Under the pieces are notes generated by a model that worked only from the letters and a program-made list of their open reading frames with translations, searched no databases and was not told the origin of the DNA. Positions 1 through 12,289 of a stretch of 64,000 bases of DNA are shown one piece after another. Position 1 is the first letter of the stretch, and the number at the start of each line of letters is the position of its first letter. Location of the stretch: the NCBI RefSeq assembly GCF_041381155.1, contig NC_091147.1:37078053-37142052 (forward strand), given 5' to 3'. The position numbers were made by a program, and so were the translations under genes. The stretch is from Argopecten irradians (Eukaryota; Mollusca; Bivalvia; Pectinida; Pectinidae).

Positions 1-2897
1 CCTGGCTGTTAATAGGACGTAAAACTAAACAAACCAAACAAAACATATGTACATCACGCAAGTATAAAGTGGGGGGGTTCTCCCGTCTCTTGCATTTCAG
101 TGATCCATTTATATTTACCTACTTTCCCAATCGCGCACGTTACTGACTCTTGACGTACACTGTTTTCTATCGGAATTCGTTTGTGTTCGCTTCACCCACG
201 TTTTTGACCCACCATTTTGTTTACATATGCAGTGCATTGTGGGAGGTCACTAAAGTTCAACACTACTATATACTATCGTTACAAAATTCGACCGGGCCGG
301 TTCAAAATACAGAAAGATGGAATTTCCATTATAATTATTTTATTTGACACATTTGCACAATAATTGATATATATTACTTAGTAAGGTATCTGCCACGTCT
401 TAAATATGTATTTTACTCAAATTTACATGGTTTATTTAGGTTCATGTCCCTTTAATACTATCTACCAGCTGCTCCTGAATACATCATTACGGAGTAAATG
501 GTGTCTCTTTTACATATCAGAAGGTGAATCATATAATAAAAACAGACAGCATGCTTTAAAACCAGGCTGTTACAGACAACTGTGTTTTTATATTCAAAAT
601 CAATATAATACACTCATTCACCCCTAAAGGCTCATTTAGATTCTTCTAAATCAAAGACTTGACCAGTCCATTTTGAAATATCAGGGGTGAATAAGTAATA
701 GCTTTTTATATCTTTTATTGATTCATTTTTTTGTATTTATAATCAGTTTTCAAAAGTGTAGTAAGGTCAATTACTAGCCCCATCCCGTCAGACTTAATTA
801 AGTTTGGAGAATAGCAGAATTGAGAATTGGCTTAACGAGATGAAACATATCTCTAGGGTATTGACAATTACATTTTGTTCAGGTATTAGCTGTGCGATAA
901 TAATTTTTGCGGTTTCGCTTGCATAACACATTCACCCGCTGAAACACTAAAATTGACCATTCCGGCCTTCGAACTAGATAAGTCTTAATGGATCGTCATG
1001 GATAAATGGCCGAATTAATGCATATATCACAAAGAATTTTGTGATAAATTTTAAAGTGCTTTGAACTTGCGTTAATAGTTGCTAAATTTTAACATCAATT
1101 ATCAGTTAATACTATTGTGTGTAATTTGACATTCCTAAGGTTATATTCTTGATCATATTTACGTTTGTGACATTTAAGATAAAACCCCATATGTGTGATA
1201 ACTGTGTATATCCTCTGGCAATTTACTTAGTTCCATTCTATAACGTAACCGGATTAATGTCACGGCCATCCTAATTGCCTAAAGGACACTGACCACGGCT
1301 GATTAATCTGCCAATGAGCGATATCTGTCAATCATAATTCTGTAATTTTATTGTATGTACATTATCTAAGCATGAAATATTTTATTTGTAAAGCAGTTAG
1401 GTCTCCGACTTTGTACGGAACACATCGGCTATATTCTGGACACTCCAGAATAGCCATCCGTCAAGTCAAAGTTATCATCATTAAATTCCAAAGTTCAACT
1501 TCAACATTTTCTTTCGTCATCTTTACATCGTGACAAAACGTACGGAAGTTTCCGTATGTTACATATATGTCTTTGAAATGAACGTTATACTTTACCGTAT
1601 AACCGGTTATTTTCACGGAGATAATATTTACGAAATTTCGCTGATCATTGCTATGATCGCGAATATTTGATACATGAAATCACGAGCAATGATTAAATTA
1701 TGTAAACCATGAAATCCAGATTCCGAAATTTAAAGCCGCTTTATTTATGTAAAGGTCAGAAAAGACTCCGTGTATATGATTTTGTAAAATCGAATCCGAT
1801 AAAACAAAATGGTGCAAATATACACACAATGAAGCATACGGGCAAGATTGCTCGGTGAAAGAACTATGACCCGAAACTTGTAACCTTATTACTGACACAG
1901 TCGCACTGTCGCACATTTTACATTTTACTGTCGCACATTTTGTCTAAATATACGAGCTGCTCGGCAAATGGCGAGTTAACCGTATCAACTGACCTCTGTT
2001 TGACTTTATCAAGATATTGATTTAAAGGCATTCAAGATATCACTAGATTCAAGGGGAGCGAGGAGTTCAAATTTTAAGTTTGACTCTCCTTTTAAATGTG
2101 TAAATTGGTATTAAGTTCATAGTAACAATAATTTATAGAATTTAAATAAACTGCTCTAACTATAAAAATTGCACTTCTTTGTCATGACTTATTATCTTTT
2201 TTGTTTGAGAACTGATTACAATGTTATTGATAGAGTCAGTGTCAGAAATGATTTTTGAAATATGATAATCCATTTCCAAACCTTTATCCTTGATCATATG
2301 TACTTTAATAGTACATGTACTTTTATTTTCACCTTAACGACCAAATGTCCCATTTACTGCCTGTACTGTCACGCGTTGCTGTTACGAAAGCTTTGGAGTC
2401 ATGACTTAAAATCACGCGTGTTCACGTGTTAGTTGATAATTATTACAGGTGAAGCCTTAATATTGATACGGATATGCACAGTTGGGTCATTCTGTTTAAT
2501 ATATTCTTGATCACTTCCAGGCATGATACTTCATACATATCTATCAATCGTGAAATGTGTTCGCTATTTATGAAGTAAATTATCTAGCTAATTATTGTAA
2601 AATGAAAAGTGAAATTTAAGTGAGGTAAAAAAATTATAAAAGAAATGAAATCCATTATTAGTTCTTATTTCATTATACTTAATTCACTAATTTTATGGAA
2701 GATCTTCTCGCGATAATGCTAGTGTTCATGTTGTGAAGCCGTCCCACAAATACTACTAGGATCATTATTCGTAGCAATTGTTTCACATTAAGAAATTTTA
2801 GAAAGAAGACAAACTATTTCTAAATCATGGAGTAGTCGTTTTGAAAATTATTTCCAGCTTTTTAGTTCATAGATTTAAACGGTTCTCTGCAAATTAC

Positions 2898-3017
2898 GTA
2901 ATGGAGATAAGCCAATAACTGTACAATATGTGGGATAGAGAACTGTATCGTGGCCCGTCAGCGCCGAGATCTGTTCTCTATCCCCCATATTGTACAGTAT
3001 GAAGCTTATCTCTAACT
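2898..3017. repeat. Hairpin in MCT-A intron 1
   Basis: GGAGATAAGC...ACTGTACAATATGTGGGATA on the left and its complement ATACTGTACAATATGGGGGATA-type on the right, around GTGGCCCGTCAGCGCCGAGA. Confidence 0.8.
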
Positions 3018-3952
3018 TAAAACATAGCAAGTCTTTGTGTTAATAAAGTACACTTTTATTTCTAATATAAGCCAGGTTTTTTTTGCCTTTGTCTACGAGC
3101 TAAGGTAATTCTACCAATCTGCATTCAACCATGGCAAATCCGATATAGACAATTGCAACATATAACCTTTGCCCGTGTTATATGTGATGAATAGCATTCA
3201 AGAACGGAATGTAGAAGCATGCTTTTGGGTTGGACAACTATCTGTAAATTCATTTTTATCATGTCCACCGACAGTGATGGAGGGATATTATTTTCTCAAT
3301 TTAAGCGATAAATTAAGGTGGCTTTTACTAAAAGGACATTTCTTTCCAATGTCTGATGTGACATATGAAACTAGACTTGCAATTGAGGCGTTTGTTTGAA
3401 AGCGTCTTGCTAAAATGATCGCATACCAGTTCAAAACAGTTGGTGCACCCAGAACTTTCATTGAATTCATGGGTTTTTGAAATTTCGGCCTCTCTAGGGA
3501 CAGTTTTGGATTTATTTATACCCCGATGATGTGCAAATTCATTCAACAAGCCAATGGGATTTAGACGAAATTCTGGAATATTGTTGAAACAATATCAAAA
3601 TAAGTGTAAAATTACAGTGTAAATGATTTGGATATTTAAAATCAAATGTGGTGTACAAATACTACATGGTTTCAGAATGTGGAAATTGGAGTTAATGTTG
3701 TAGATAAGTGTTGAATGATGAATTTATAATAAGGATGAAAACTCTATCTGGGATATATAAGGAAATTCCGGGGATGTGTTTAATTCCGCATCAATAGAGG
3801 ATTAAATTCTCCTCATATTCATTGTGTGGGATTTTTTCTTAATTTGGATTTAAAAATAATGGAATATTCCTGCAGGTTGTGTGTTGTGTTTTAACAGTAT
3901 TATGGGATTATGCTTGGAGACATGTACTCACCCGTATTGTGTAACTCTCCCA

Positions 3953-4030
3953 TATGCTATCTTTTACCGTCTTATAAGTGACTGTCTTATATTAGAGTCA
4001 CATATAAGACAGTAAAAGGTAATATATAGG
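3953..4030. repeat. Short inverted repeat in MCT-A intron 1
   Basis: ATCTTTTACCGTCTTATAAG TGACTGTCTTATATTAG is mirrored by CATATAAGACAGTAAAAGGT. Confidence 0.7.
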
Positions 4031-4634
4031 ACAGTTACAGGTAATAGTCCGATAATCTGGGAGTTAAAGTACAGAAACAACAATAGATGACATCACTACT
4101 ATGTTTTAACTTAGCTTATATATAAACTGTACTACAAATCAAAGCTATACTGCGATTAAAGGTTTATTGAAAGATACAGATATTGTATAATTTTGAGAAA
4201 AAAAATCCTTTGGTTTTTAAATCTCATCCTTGTAGAAAATAAAATTCATTAATGGTTGATTGTTCAAGTTTCATGATTAAAAAAAATCTCAAAACCCTGA
4301 AAAGTTATCTCACATGACGTCGATACTCTTTCCAAATCCCCAGTTTGTAATACTGACACAATGATTATGTAGATGTTATCATGAATTTTTGGTACACATA
4401 TTCTTACATATTACGGAGCTACCTCCCTTGCTGGTAGGTATCCTTTGTGACGTCATTATTTTATAAGCGAAATTCATGTTATCTCATAAGAAATGCAATA
4501 CACTAGAATTAAAAATGCAAAATAAAATATTTGAACCTCGGTAACTCGAAGACCTAGTATATTTTTTTCATATCTCGAAGTGTTATCCTTGTACTGCTGA
4601 CTCGAGTTTATAAGGTTGAACTTTAACAACTTAC

Positions 4635-4797
4635 CGACTAGAACAACCCAAGCCCATCCGTGATCAATCGGTACACCATCATCATCATCATCATCATCAG
4701 TTGCAGCAGTATCATGTTCGGTACTGTCAGGTATCAGTTGTGATAAATTATCTTCCTTTATTTCACGGAATTCCCTCCTTTCTTTTGATCCTGACAT
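4635..4797 (-). CDS. MCT-A: first coding exon of an SLC16-like monocarboxylate transporter (partial gene)
   Basis: The ATG at 4797 opens 54 codons plus one base, ending at a consensus donor (G|GTAAGT, GT at 4634-4633, phase 1). The N-terminus is cytosolic and acidic, with a run of seven Asp, followed by IDHGWAWVVLV. This matches the conserved SLC16/MCT motif D-G-G-W-G/A-W at the start of membrane helix 1. The family co-transports monocarboxylates or related small solutes with protons across the plasma membrane; the substrate here is unknown. The next exons must lie at lower coordinates, and none was recognised in 1-4634, so the first intron is at least 4.6 kb and the gene runs off the left edge. 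The phase-1 break after helix-1 residues is compatible with exon 2 of MCT-B at 63826, which suggests paralogues with shared gene structure. Confidence 0.8.
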
Positions 4798-6025
4798 AGC
4801 GATGACAGCGGTTTAGATGTTAGATCTATAAATAATACTTTGATAAAGGAACATGCTCTCACACGAAGTACATATGTAAATTATGAGTAGTATATATTAA
4901 CATTTCACTAATAAGATATTACGAAGATATCAGACGATTCACGATCCCATTTGTACAACTCGCCAGGTCTTTACTGGTCATACTTCAGAAGCAGACGATC
5001 TCCTCCCTATCGCAGTGTAGTGAATGATACCGAGATACCTGGAAACTGTTTTAAAAGTACTTTTTAAGTTCACGTCAAACATTGAATGCATTATTAATGA
5101 GCCTGTTAACAACAGGTGGGATAACGAAAGTAGGCATCACGTCACCCTCGATACTCCAGGGGTTACTTTTACTGTCGTTATATACACCCATGGATTATCT
5201 CATAGTAAAACAACTTACAAATTACAGGCCTATAGAAAAATTACAGAGGTGTTGATGCCTAACTTCAAGGCAGCACAGTCAACTACAGTGTACCGTTATT
5301 GGATTGTTTTGGTGTACATCAATGGACCAAACTACCTATCACACCTCTGGTAAATAACTCCAGAATCTGATTGGACGAGAAAGACACGACATACTCTTAT
5401 GTTGGAAAGCTACCAGTATAATATCAGCTTTGATATTAGGCGTGCGCGAGAAGATTTTGAAGGTGACATCAAGGTTGATTTTCATCTTTAGCGGACGTGA
5501 TGGCATAAACAAATATGCCTGCTGCTCTATTCCTGGTTAGACAATCAGAGTAAAAGTTTCAACTTTTTCCATGCCTGGTCAGCCAATCAGGTTTGGTTAC
5601 TTATAAGTGCTCCATGCATACGTCAGTCAATAAATCAAAAGGTTACCAGTTTACAAGTTATAAAGTTTACATTAGCCAAGGCATCAACATGTTATTATCT
5701 TACAGTTGTCCATACCTGGTCAAATTTGGAAGTTTACGGTTGTTTCATGCCAATCAAATTAACAATTTAATGTCGTCCCATGACTGGTTAGCCAATCAGC
5801 TGCTTGCAATCTACTCTAAACATGTAGCCTGTTGAATCACCTGTAAACAGATGATATAGGATAAAGAGTTAAATTTTATTGTTGACTGATTATAAACTGC
5901 AATTTTGTACAAAGATTTCAAATGTAGTGCGTCATGTTGAAATATACGTGCATAAATGCAGTTCCCACACTAGTAAATGACACAAGATAAAAACGATTCC
6001 TCTTATTTGCATATCTTTTCAGTAA

Positions 6026-6598
6026 AAGGGACAATTCAGTCTAAGGGAACATTAAAATTTCTACATATACCAGAAAAAACCCAGTTCTAATGGAAATTAG
6101 ATCAGTCGGCTTTACTGTGATATGCCAGAAAAGCCCATGGTGGTGAAATGCGTATGAAATGTTCAAACTCTCTCGCTGTCCGCCATTACTCATTGTGGTC
6201 GAACATCTTGTATGCCGAACCCTGTTCCTTGCTCGTATGGTAATGCTACTTTTGTCTAGAACTGCTCAAATCGCTCTGACAGTAGTGTGTTTACCTTATA
6301 TTGTGAATTGTCCTGCCTAAAAATCATTATATCACCTCCACAGTGGTTATGTTGTTCATTTGTTTAACGTGCGTGACTTTGGCTTGTATATGTGTACAGC
6401 GTACATATTGTACCTGCTTAATCGTATTGATCAACGATTTGTAATTTCTACGGTATCAATTAAAATACTAAACAATGATGTGGAATTTGTCAATATTTCA
6501 TATTATATGTTTCATAAGAAATGTAGAACAATACATTTATGCCATATTTTGCTTCTTGGTTATGTAAAAGAATTTCCCTGAGTGAATTGTCCCTTTAA
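6026..6598. mobile_element. Family F element (about 570 bp, terminal AAAGGGACAATTCA)
   Basis: Left end AAAGGGACAATTCAGTCTAA, right end GAGTGAATTGTCCCTTTAA. A second copy lies in reverse orientation at 55157-55725, sharing the whole interior including CAACGATTTG, GTACAGCGTACAT and ATGTTTCATAAGAA-T. No transposase frame. The family is longer than a typical MITE but looks non-autonomous. Confidence 0.85.
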
Positions 6599-6926
6599 TT
6601 CTTCCGTAACAATAATTCTTCATATTTCAACTTGTTGATGTTACAGCAGGTTATCAATTAATTGAGTGAATCGAGGAATCGCTGTCTCCAAGTTAACGGC
6701 AAATGTTATCAAACTAAGACAGTTAACACAATGTATTTCCATAGTAACTTGTTTATTCCATTGATAAAATATTTGAAGGATCCTGTTACATTTAAACTCA
6801 TCTTTACATTTGACCTTCGTCAATGCAGATCAGGCATAATCTGATGCACATTCACACTTATATGTTAATGTTGTTTGCATCGATGTACTCTTACACTGCG
6901 TTTATTTAACGGATGACTTTTATTTT

Positions 6927-7044
6927 TTGTTCACTGCTGTGTAAACTGCATTTGTTGGACAGACATTTAAAATGACGCGAGGTAGTGCGTCATATTGAAA
7001 CATCTGTCCAACAAATGCAGTTTACAAACCAGTAAACAAAAAAA
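6927..7044. mobile_element. Family C hairpin MITE copy
   Basis: TGTAAACTGCATTTGTTGGA and its complement around GACGCGAGGTAGTGCGTC. Confidence 0.85.
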
Positions 7045-7751
7045 ATATTCCTTTTATTTACATTTTAACCGACTATTTATCTTATATATTTAAATGTTTC
7101 GATAAAATAAAAATCCATTTTATCAACTTTATACGATGGATGTAACAACCGGCCAATTCATGGAATCCCGGAACAGCTGGCTCTAATTTGGCTGTCAAAA
7201 TAACCGGCTGTGCGGTATTTATGATATTGTTAAACTTATAATTATATCGGTATCATCTTGTGGACTATTTATCGAAAATTCCATCTCAGATTATCGTAGT
7301 TATCTAGCTATACAACTAAACCAATTTTGGAGATTTAAAACACATTTTTTTTTAAAATTATGCCGATAATCTGAACCACGGAAATGAATATTAAGTTATA
7401 AATCTTTGAGAAAAATGAGACTTGAGCGTTGAAGGTTGTTTTCTCGATCGAGTGTTTTATTTCACATGTTTATTACATGAATGTTTAATAACAATTTACA
7501 TAACAATGAATGTCGTTCTAAAGTTCTATGTTAACGCGTTTTAATTAAAAATCAAGGCTACATGCACCTCTTGAGATTCATTATTTTGTTGACAGAAAAC
7601 TTTAACGAAAGTGACTCGTAATTCTGTAGTAATTACGACGACAGTTTACAGTACGAGGTAGTCTAACAATGACAACTGCTATTTTCATACAATACAATAA
7701 AACCCTCGTTATTGATTTGGTTTCCTGCCGGAAACATACCGTGCTTATAGA

Positions 7752-7897
7752 GATTGAATGTATTTTTCTAACTTTCATTGCGGCTATGAATAGCGGAAGC
7801 TATCTACATATCCCATGGAGCGCGTTAGCGCTCCTCGGAATATATGTAGATAGCTTCTGCTATCCATAGCCGCTATGAAAATTAGAAAAATATATCC
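7752..7897. repeat. Hairpin with GC-rich core, intergenic
   Basis: GCGGAAGCTATCTACATATC and its complement flank GAGCGCGTTAGCGCTC, with outer arms TTTTTCTAACTTTCATTGCG and its imperfect complement. Arm length is about 60 bp. Confidence 0.85.
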
Positions 7898-8250
7898 AAT
7901 CCATATATTTATATAAGAATAATCTATTAAAATGAAAATTATTGAAAGGTCATTATTTCATATTCAAAATTATGACACCCATATACGACGAGAAACGAGA
8001 TTAAAGGAACAGCTGAATGACAAAGCCGTTCCACAACGTCGCGGCCGACCTATGTTTGCAAATGGCAAACGATAAACAAGAAATATAGTTAAAATAAGTT
8101 TTGATTGACTTATTACAGTAAACCTTAATTGATTCTATGTTAAGAAACAACACATTAGAGATTATACATTTAAATATTGTGTGGGCCTATTTTATTGATA
8201 TGAAACTGGCGTATTATTTAAAATCAGCTGATAGATGCATGAGAATCGTT

Positions 8251-8403
8251 GTATTCATAGTGTATTCATAGTGTATTCATAGTGTTTTCATAGTGTATTC
8301 GTAGTGTATTCATAGTGTATTCATAGTGTATTCATAGTGTATTCATAGTGTATTCATAGTGTTTTCATAGTGTATTCATAGTGTATTCATAGTGTATTCA
8401 TAG
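8251..8403. repeat. 11-bp minisatellite, about 14 copies
   Basis: Units of GTATTCATAGT with rare single-base variants (GTTTTCATAGT, GTATTCGTAGT). Confidence 0.95.
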
Positions 8404-9000
8404 GCAAATATTCGTTTTAGTCAGTTAGTTGATCATATAGTGAAGAAACATTCAGATTTTCAATATGTGTTCATGAAAATAATTTAGACCTTGAACAAAT
8501 TTGATTTTATACGTACAATAAGGTTGTTTGCATAACGTATGTCCTTGCTCTGAATTAAATATATATAAGAATATCTGAATACATGTATATACGATTATAC
8601 TGTAATATAAATGCATATACTAGACCTTGTCAGAATGTTTATTACTCTCACCAGGCTAAAATAACAAAATGCGAATTATTTGTTATTCAAATCTCATATT
8701 AAGGCCTAATGACGCATGCATTATATAAAGATGATTTTGAAGGTTTGCGATCCATTAGTATGCTAACACATCCATTTGCATTAAGGCTTCGTCCCATCAT
8801 CGAACTTGAACAGAAAGACGAGGTTTCAAATTAATGTTATCACCTATTTGCATTGAATACTCAATGCCGGAAATGCTCCCTTATTAGAAATACACTGTAT
8901 GGCAGATTGCATAAAGGTTGTGTTATTGTTGATGTGATTAATGTTTATAGTATAGGATGAATGTGATGAGTCATGTGTATGTGATATGATGAGTGAGAAC

Positions 9001-9024
9001 CCCCCCCCCCCCCCCCCCCCCCCC
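9001..9024. repeat. Poly-C run of 24
   Basis: Twenty-four consecutive C after GAGTGAGAA. A long homopolymer of this kind is a likely site of length error and can form an i-motif or G-quadruplex. Confidence 0.95.
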
Positions 9025-9699
9025 GAGGTGTCGGGACATTTGTTTACATTGTTGAAGACAGAACCTAAGGTCACAACCTTGGCAGTTTTCAGATATATAA
9101 CATGTTTCTGGGACATTAAAAAGGCAAGGAAAATCCTTGACGACATTCCATTATCAAATAGCAAGTCATAATCTTGTATTATATTTGTTCGAGGGATATT
9201 GCCATTTAACACTGTCGTTAGGCAGTTAACTTTAAAAAAAATGCGAGACAATCGGCCCACGTTCGTATCAACACCCTAGAAACATGAAACAGTACATAAT
9301 TTAACGGATCGACATGCCTTTCAAATCTTCTGAAGCGAAATGTTGTTGCCTGTTTTAATCTTTTTTTGTTTGTTTTTTTTTCAAAATCAGTATATTATTA
9401 TTCCAAAACTAGTTCCCAGCCTACATGCCATTGTCAATATTATATACAGACAAATGATTCAAATAATCGCCTGAGATAGAAAAAGCAGTATATTTACTAC
9501 ATTCTTATTGAATAATTAAGCTTTATGTTATTTACATTGTAATATCGGCTACACTGATCCATTGTTGAAATTACCTCAATATATAAAAGAGCAAGCTTCA
9601 TATATTGACAATAAAATAACTACGTATACAGTGGACAGCCTGAGTGGAAGGCATCACCAATGGATTCTTCATTTGAAGCCTATATTGATTTAGATAAAA

Positions 9700-10672
9700 A
9701 AAACTTAGGTGCATTGCATGTTTCGTATATCAAATCAGATCTACTTACATTTTTGTGATATTTTTATTTATTTTTCATTACTTCAAGGTTGAACATTCTA
9801 CTGATGTACAATAAACATACAATAATTTAGTTAAAAAAACAACATAAGATGCATTGCATGTTTTGCATATCGAATGAGATCTACTAACAATTTATTCATA
9901 TCTATCTATTTCTTTTTTATCAGTTCAAGGTTGAACAGTCTACTGATGTACAATCAACATGCAATGATTTTGATAAAAAAACCATAAGATGCATTGCATG
10001 TTTTGCATATCGAATCAGATCTACTAACATTTTATTCATATCTATCTATTTCTTTTTTATCAGTTCAAGGTTGAACAGTCTACTGATGTACAATCAACAT
10101 GCAATGATTTTGATAAAAAAAAACCATAAGATGCATTGCATGTTTTGCATATCGAATCAGATCTACTAACATTTTATTCATATCTATCTATTTCCTTTTT
10201 ATCAGTTCAAGGTTAAACAGTCTACTGATGTACAATCAACATGCAATGATTTTGACAAAAAAAACCATAAGATGCATTGCATGTTTTGCATATCGAATCA
10301 GATCTACTAACATTTTATTCATATCTATCTATTTCCTTTTTATCAGTTCAAGGTTGAACAGTCTACTGATGTACAATCAACATGCAATGATTTTGATAAA
10401 AAAAACCATCAGATGCATTGCATGTTTTGCATATCGAATCAGATCTACTAACATTTTATTCATATCTATCTATTTCCTTTTTATCAGTTCAAGGTTAAAC
10501 AGTCTACTGATGTACAATCAACATGCAATGATTTTGACAAAAAAACCATAAGATGCATTGCATGTTTTGCATATGGAATCAGATCTACTAACATTTTTTT
10601 CATTTCTATTTATTTCTTTTTTAATTAGTTCAAGGTTGAACATTCTACCGATGTCAATCAACATACAATGAT
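9700..10672. repeat. 141-bp tandem repeat, seven copies
   Basis: GCATTGCATG recurs about every 141 bp (9712, 9851, 9992, 10134, 10275, 10417, 10557), each followed by TTTTGCATATCGAATCAGAT, TATCAGTTCAAGGTTGAACA and GATGTACAATCAACATGCAA. Outer copies are more diverged than inner ones. It is intergenic, between the IgGFc-binding gene 3' end and MCT-A. Confidence 0.93.
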
Positions 10673-10774
10673 AAAGGTTTATACATATTGATTAGCCAAT
10701 AAATGGCATTTAAAAATATTTACAGTCTTCACTGACACTCAATGTCCGTGGTTTTGGAAAAAAACCACTATGAT

Positions 10775-11012
10775 AAATATAAACTTTATTTATTTTACAT
10801 TGATTACGAAACAAGTTATACAACTTATGCAAATCACTCTTGATGGCCCGGATGTAAGCGCGCGAGGGATCTTAGTGTGGGAGGAAACCGGAGTGCCCGG
10901 AGAAAACCCACGTGATCGGGAAGGTGACCCCTAACCTTTTCACGTCCGTGCCGGGGATCGAACCCCGGCCGGCTAGGTTAAAGGCGAGTGGCTAAACCAA
11001 CTATGATATATG
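10775..11012 (-). mobile_element. tRNA-derived SINE (minus orientation)
   Basis: The minus strand has a tRNA-like head with box-B-like GTTCGATCCCCGGC at 10955-10970 and an A-box-like TAGCCACTCGCC region, then the body motif CTCCGGGCACTCCGGTTTCC, and a 3' tail including TTTCGTAATCAATGTAAAAT. The copy at 60590-60820 shares the tail and body, so this is a dispersed family. Confidence 0.82.
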
Positions 11013-11166
11013 TACAGCATGGCGAGGGATTTTGTTGTAAATGAACAACCATCACTTTAGCAGATGGTGGAATTAATATTGCCAGTACCGGATATCATGA
11101 TTATATCTGCAATTGGAAAACCATCCTTAAAAGACGAGGAGTTCCGCTTGAATCAACAGTTAATTA

Positions 11167-11366
11167 TTCCGAATTTGCATATTACAGAGTTATCTGCACT
11201 TGCGGGTAGGTATTGATTGTGACGTCATATGTGTTTGGGAACGTTACGTCATACGTTTCGGAGAAAACGACGTGAATTGCGCTCACGAAATAATGACGTA
11301 ACAATCGATACCTACCCGCTAGGGAGCTAACTCTGTAATATGCAAAGACGGAATAGGAAGTTGACA
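11167..11366. mobile_element. Family A MITE (about 200 bp, long inverted repeats with TGACGTCA)
   Basis: Termini read TTTGCATATTACAGAGTTA and its complement; each arm carries CTTGCGGGTAGGTATTGATT and GTGACGTCA-like sequence. Other copies lie at 32870-33036, 33237-33427, 38331-38511, 47849-47985, 52361-52557 and 63053-63243, with fragments at 4402-4470, 21399-21462 and 58885-58905. No coding capacity. Confidence 0.88.
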
Positions 11367-11972
11367 ATCCCAACATGTAGCAGGAAAATACGAGTGTCAC
11401 AAAGACAGTTTCTGATAAATAAAAAGATCACCACTCTCACGGAAACTATCAAATTAAAAACATTCATTGTTTTATATTATGAGACGATAATGATAAATGA
11501 GTCAGTGTAAATATCGTACACCATGCTTTGCAATGCGTTTCGTCAATCCATAATTATATATAAAGGCAGAACGTCTTCATGTGAATTCAAGTTAAATTTC
11601 AAATTTATCATCCTGGTGAAAGTTTTCATGTCGATTATGGATGGAAACGGTAAATTATTTTAGTAGTCAAATCAGGGTAAAAATGACTTAAACCAGACCT
11701 TAATCTGAAAAGAAGTTGATTTAAAATCCAAACGTTACATTTTGTGAATTATATTATTTATTCTTACGTCTTTGTGTCATCTTGTTTGGCTCTTAGCGGT
11801 TCAGACTAATAACATAGATAAACTTAACTAATCGTTTAGCGTTCTTCATTCACTAGAATATACTATCACATTTTGCATTTTATGAAATTGACTTTTTAGT
11901 TCTATTTCAGACCTTTTACGGGTGTTAATCAGTCAATACTGATATTATCAATGTTCATTGTGTGGGCGTTCT

Positions 11973-12289
11973 TCACTCATTTGAAAAGGCTCTTCCAATA
12001 AATCTGAACATCTGCAAAATGTTTCCAATATCAGCGATGAGCAGACAAGCCCCAAGCGTCCCAAGGACAATGGCAGCGGTATAACCTATGAACTTTGACG
12101 ATATGCGTTGGTCCTCCGCAGACGACAATGTTCGCAGATACTTGCTGGTGGTGTTTGGATTGACAGTCAATTCCTTTTTCAGCGATTTTGTATAATTTGC
12201 GATCTCTTCCATGCTGTAGTTTTTGAAACTGCAACATTTACATTGTTCGGGTGCTTTCTGTAAGTTCTGATCTGTGTTGGAGATGACAT
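11973..12289 (-). CDS. IgGFc-binding gene exon 4 (Cys cluster, membrane helix, stop)
   Basis: Acceptor TTTCTTTCAG|ATGTC, stop TGA at 11975-11973. It encodes the CKCC cluster, the Thr-Ser-rich SAEDQR segment and FIGYTAAIVLGTLGACLLIA. A candidate AATAAA lies at 11762-11757 on the minus strand, about 212 nt after the stop. Confidence 0.87.

Larger units (their letters stand above)
1..4634. other. MCT-A intron 1 (partial)
   Basis: The donor at 4634 makes this intronic for MCT-A. Apart from the two hairpins and a family-A fragment, no exon with membrane-helix coding potential was seen. The short predicted frames look random. Confidence 0.6.
4798..11972. other. Intergenic region between MCT-A and the IgGFc-binding gene
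   Basis: No credible exon. It holds two family-C copies, one family-F element, a hairpin, an 11-bp minisatellite, the poly-C run, the 141-bp array, a SINE and a family-A MITE. At 5380-5830 a phrase like CCATGCCTGGTCAGCCAATC recurs irregularly. The block near 5150-5220 (GGGGTTACTTTTACTGTCGT) recurs near 43240. Confidence 0.6.

Noticed and set aside
8986..9260. Overlapping frames through the poly-C run, giving poly-Pro or poly-Gly peptides
   Set aside because: Artefact of the homopolymer; no splice or family support on either strand.
10228..10551. 107-codon plus-strand frame with a repeated peptide
   Set aside because: It is the 141-bp tandem repeat, whose unit happens to be divisible by three in part of the array.
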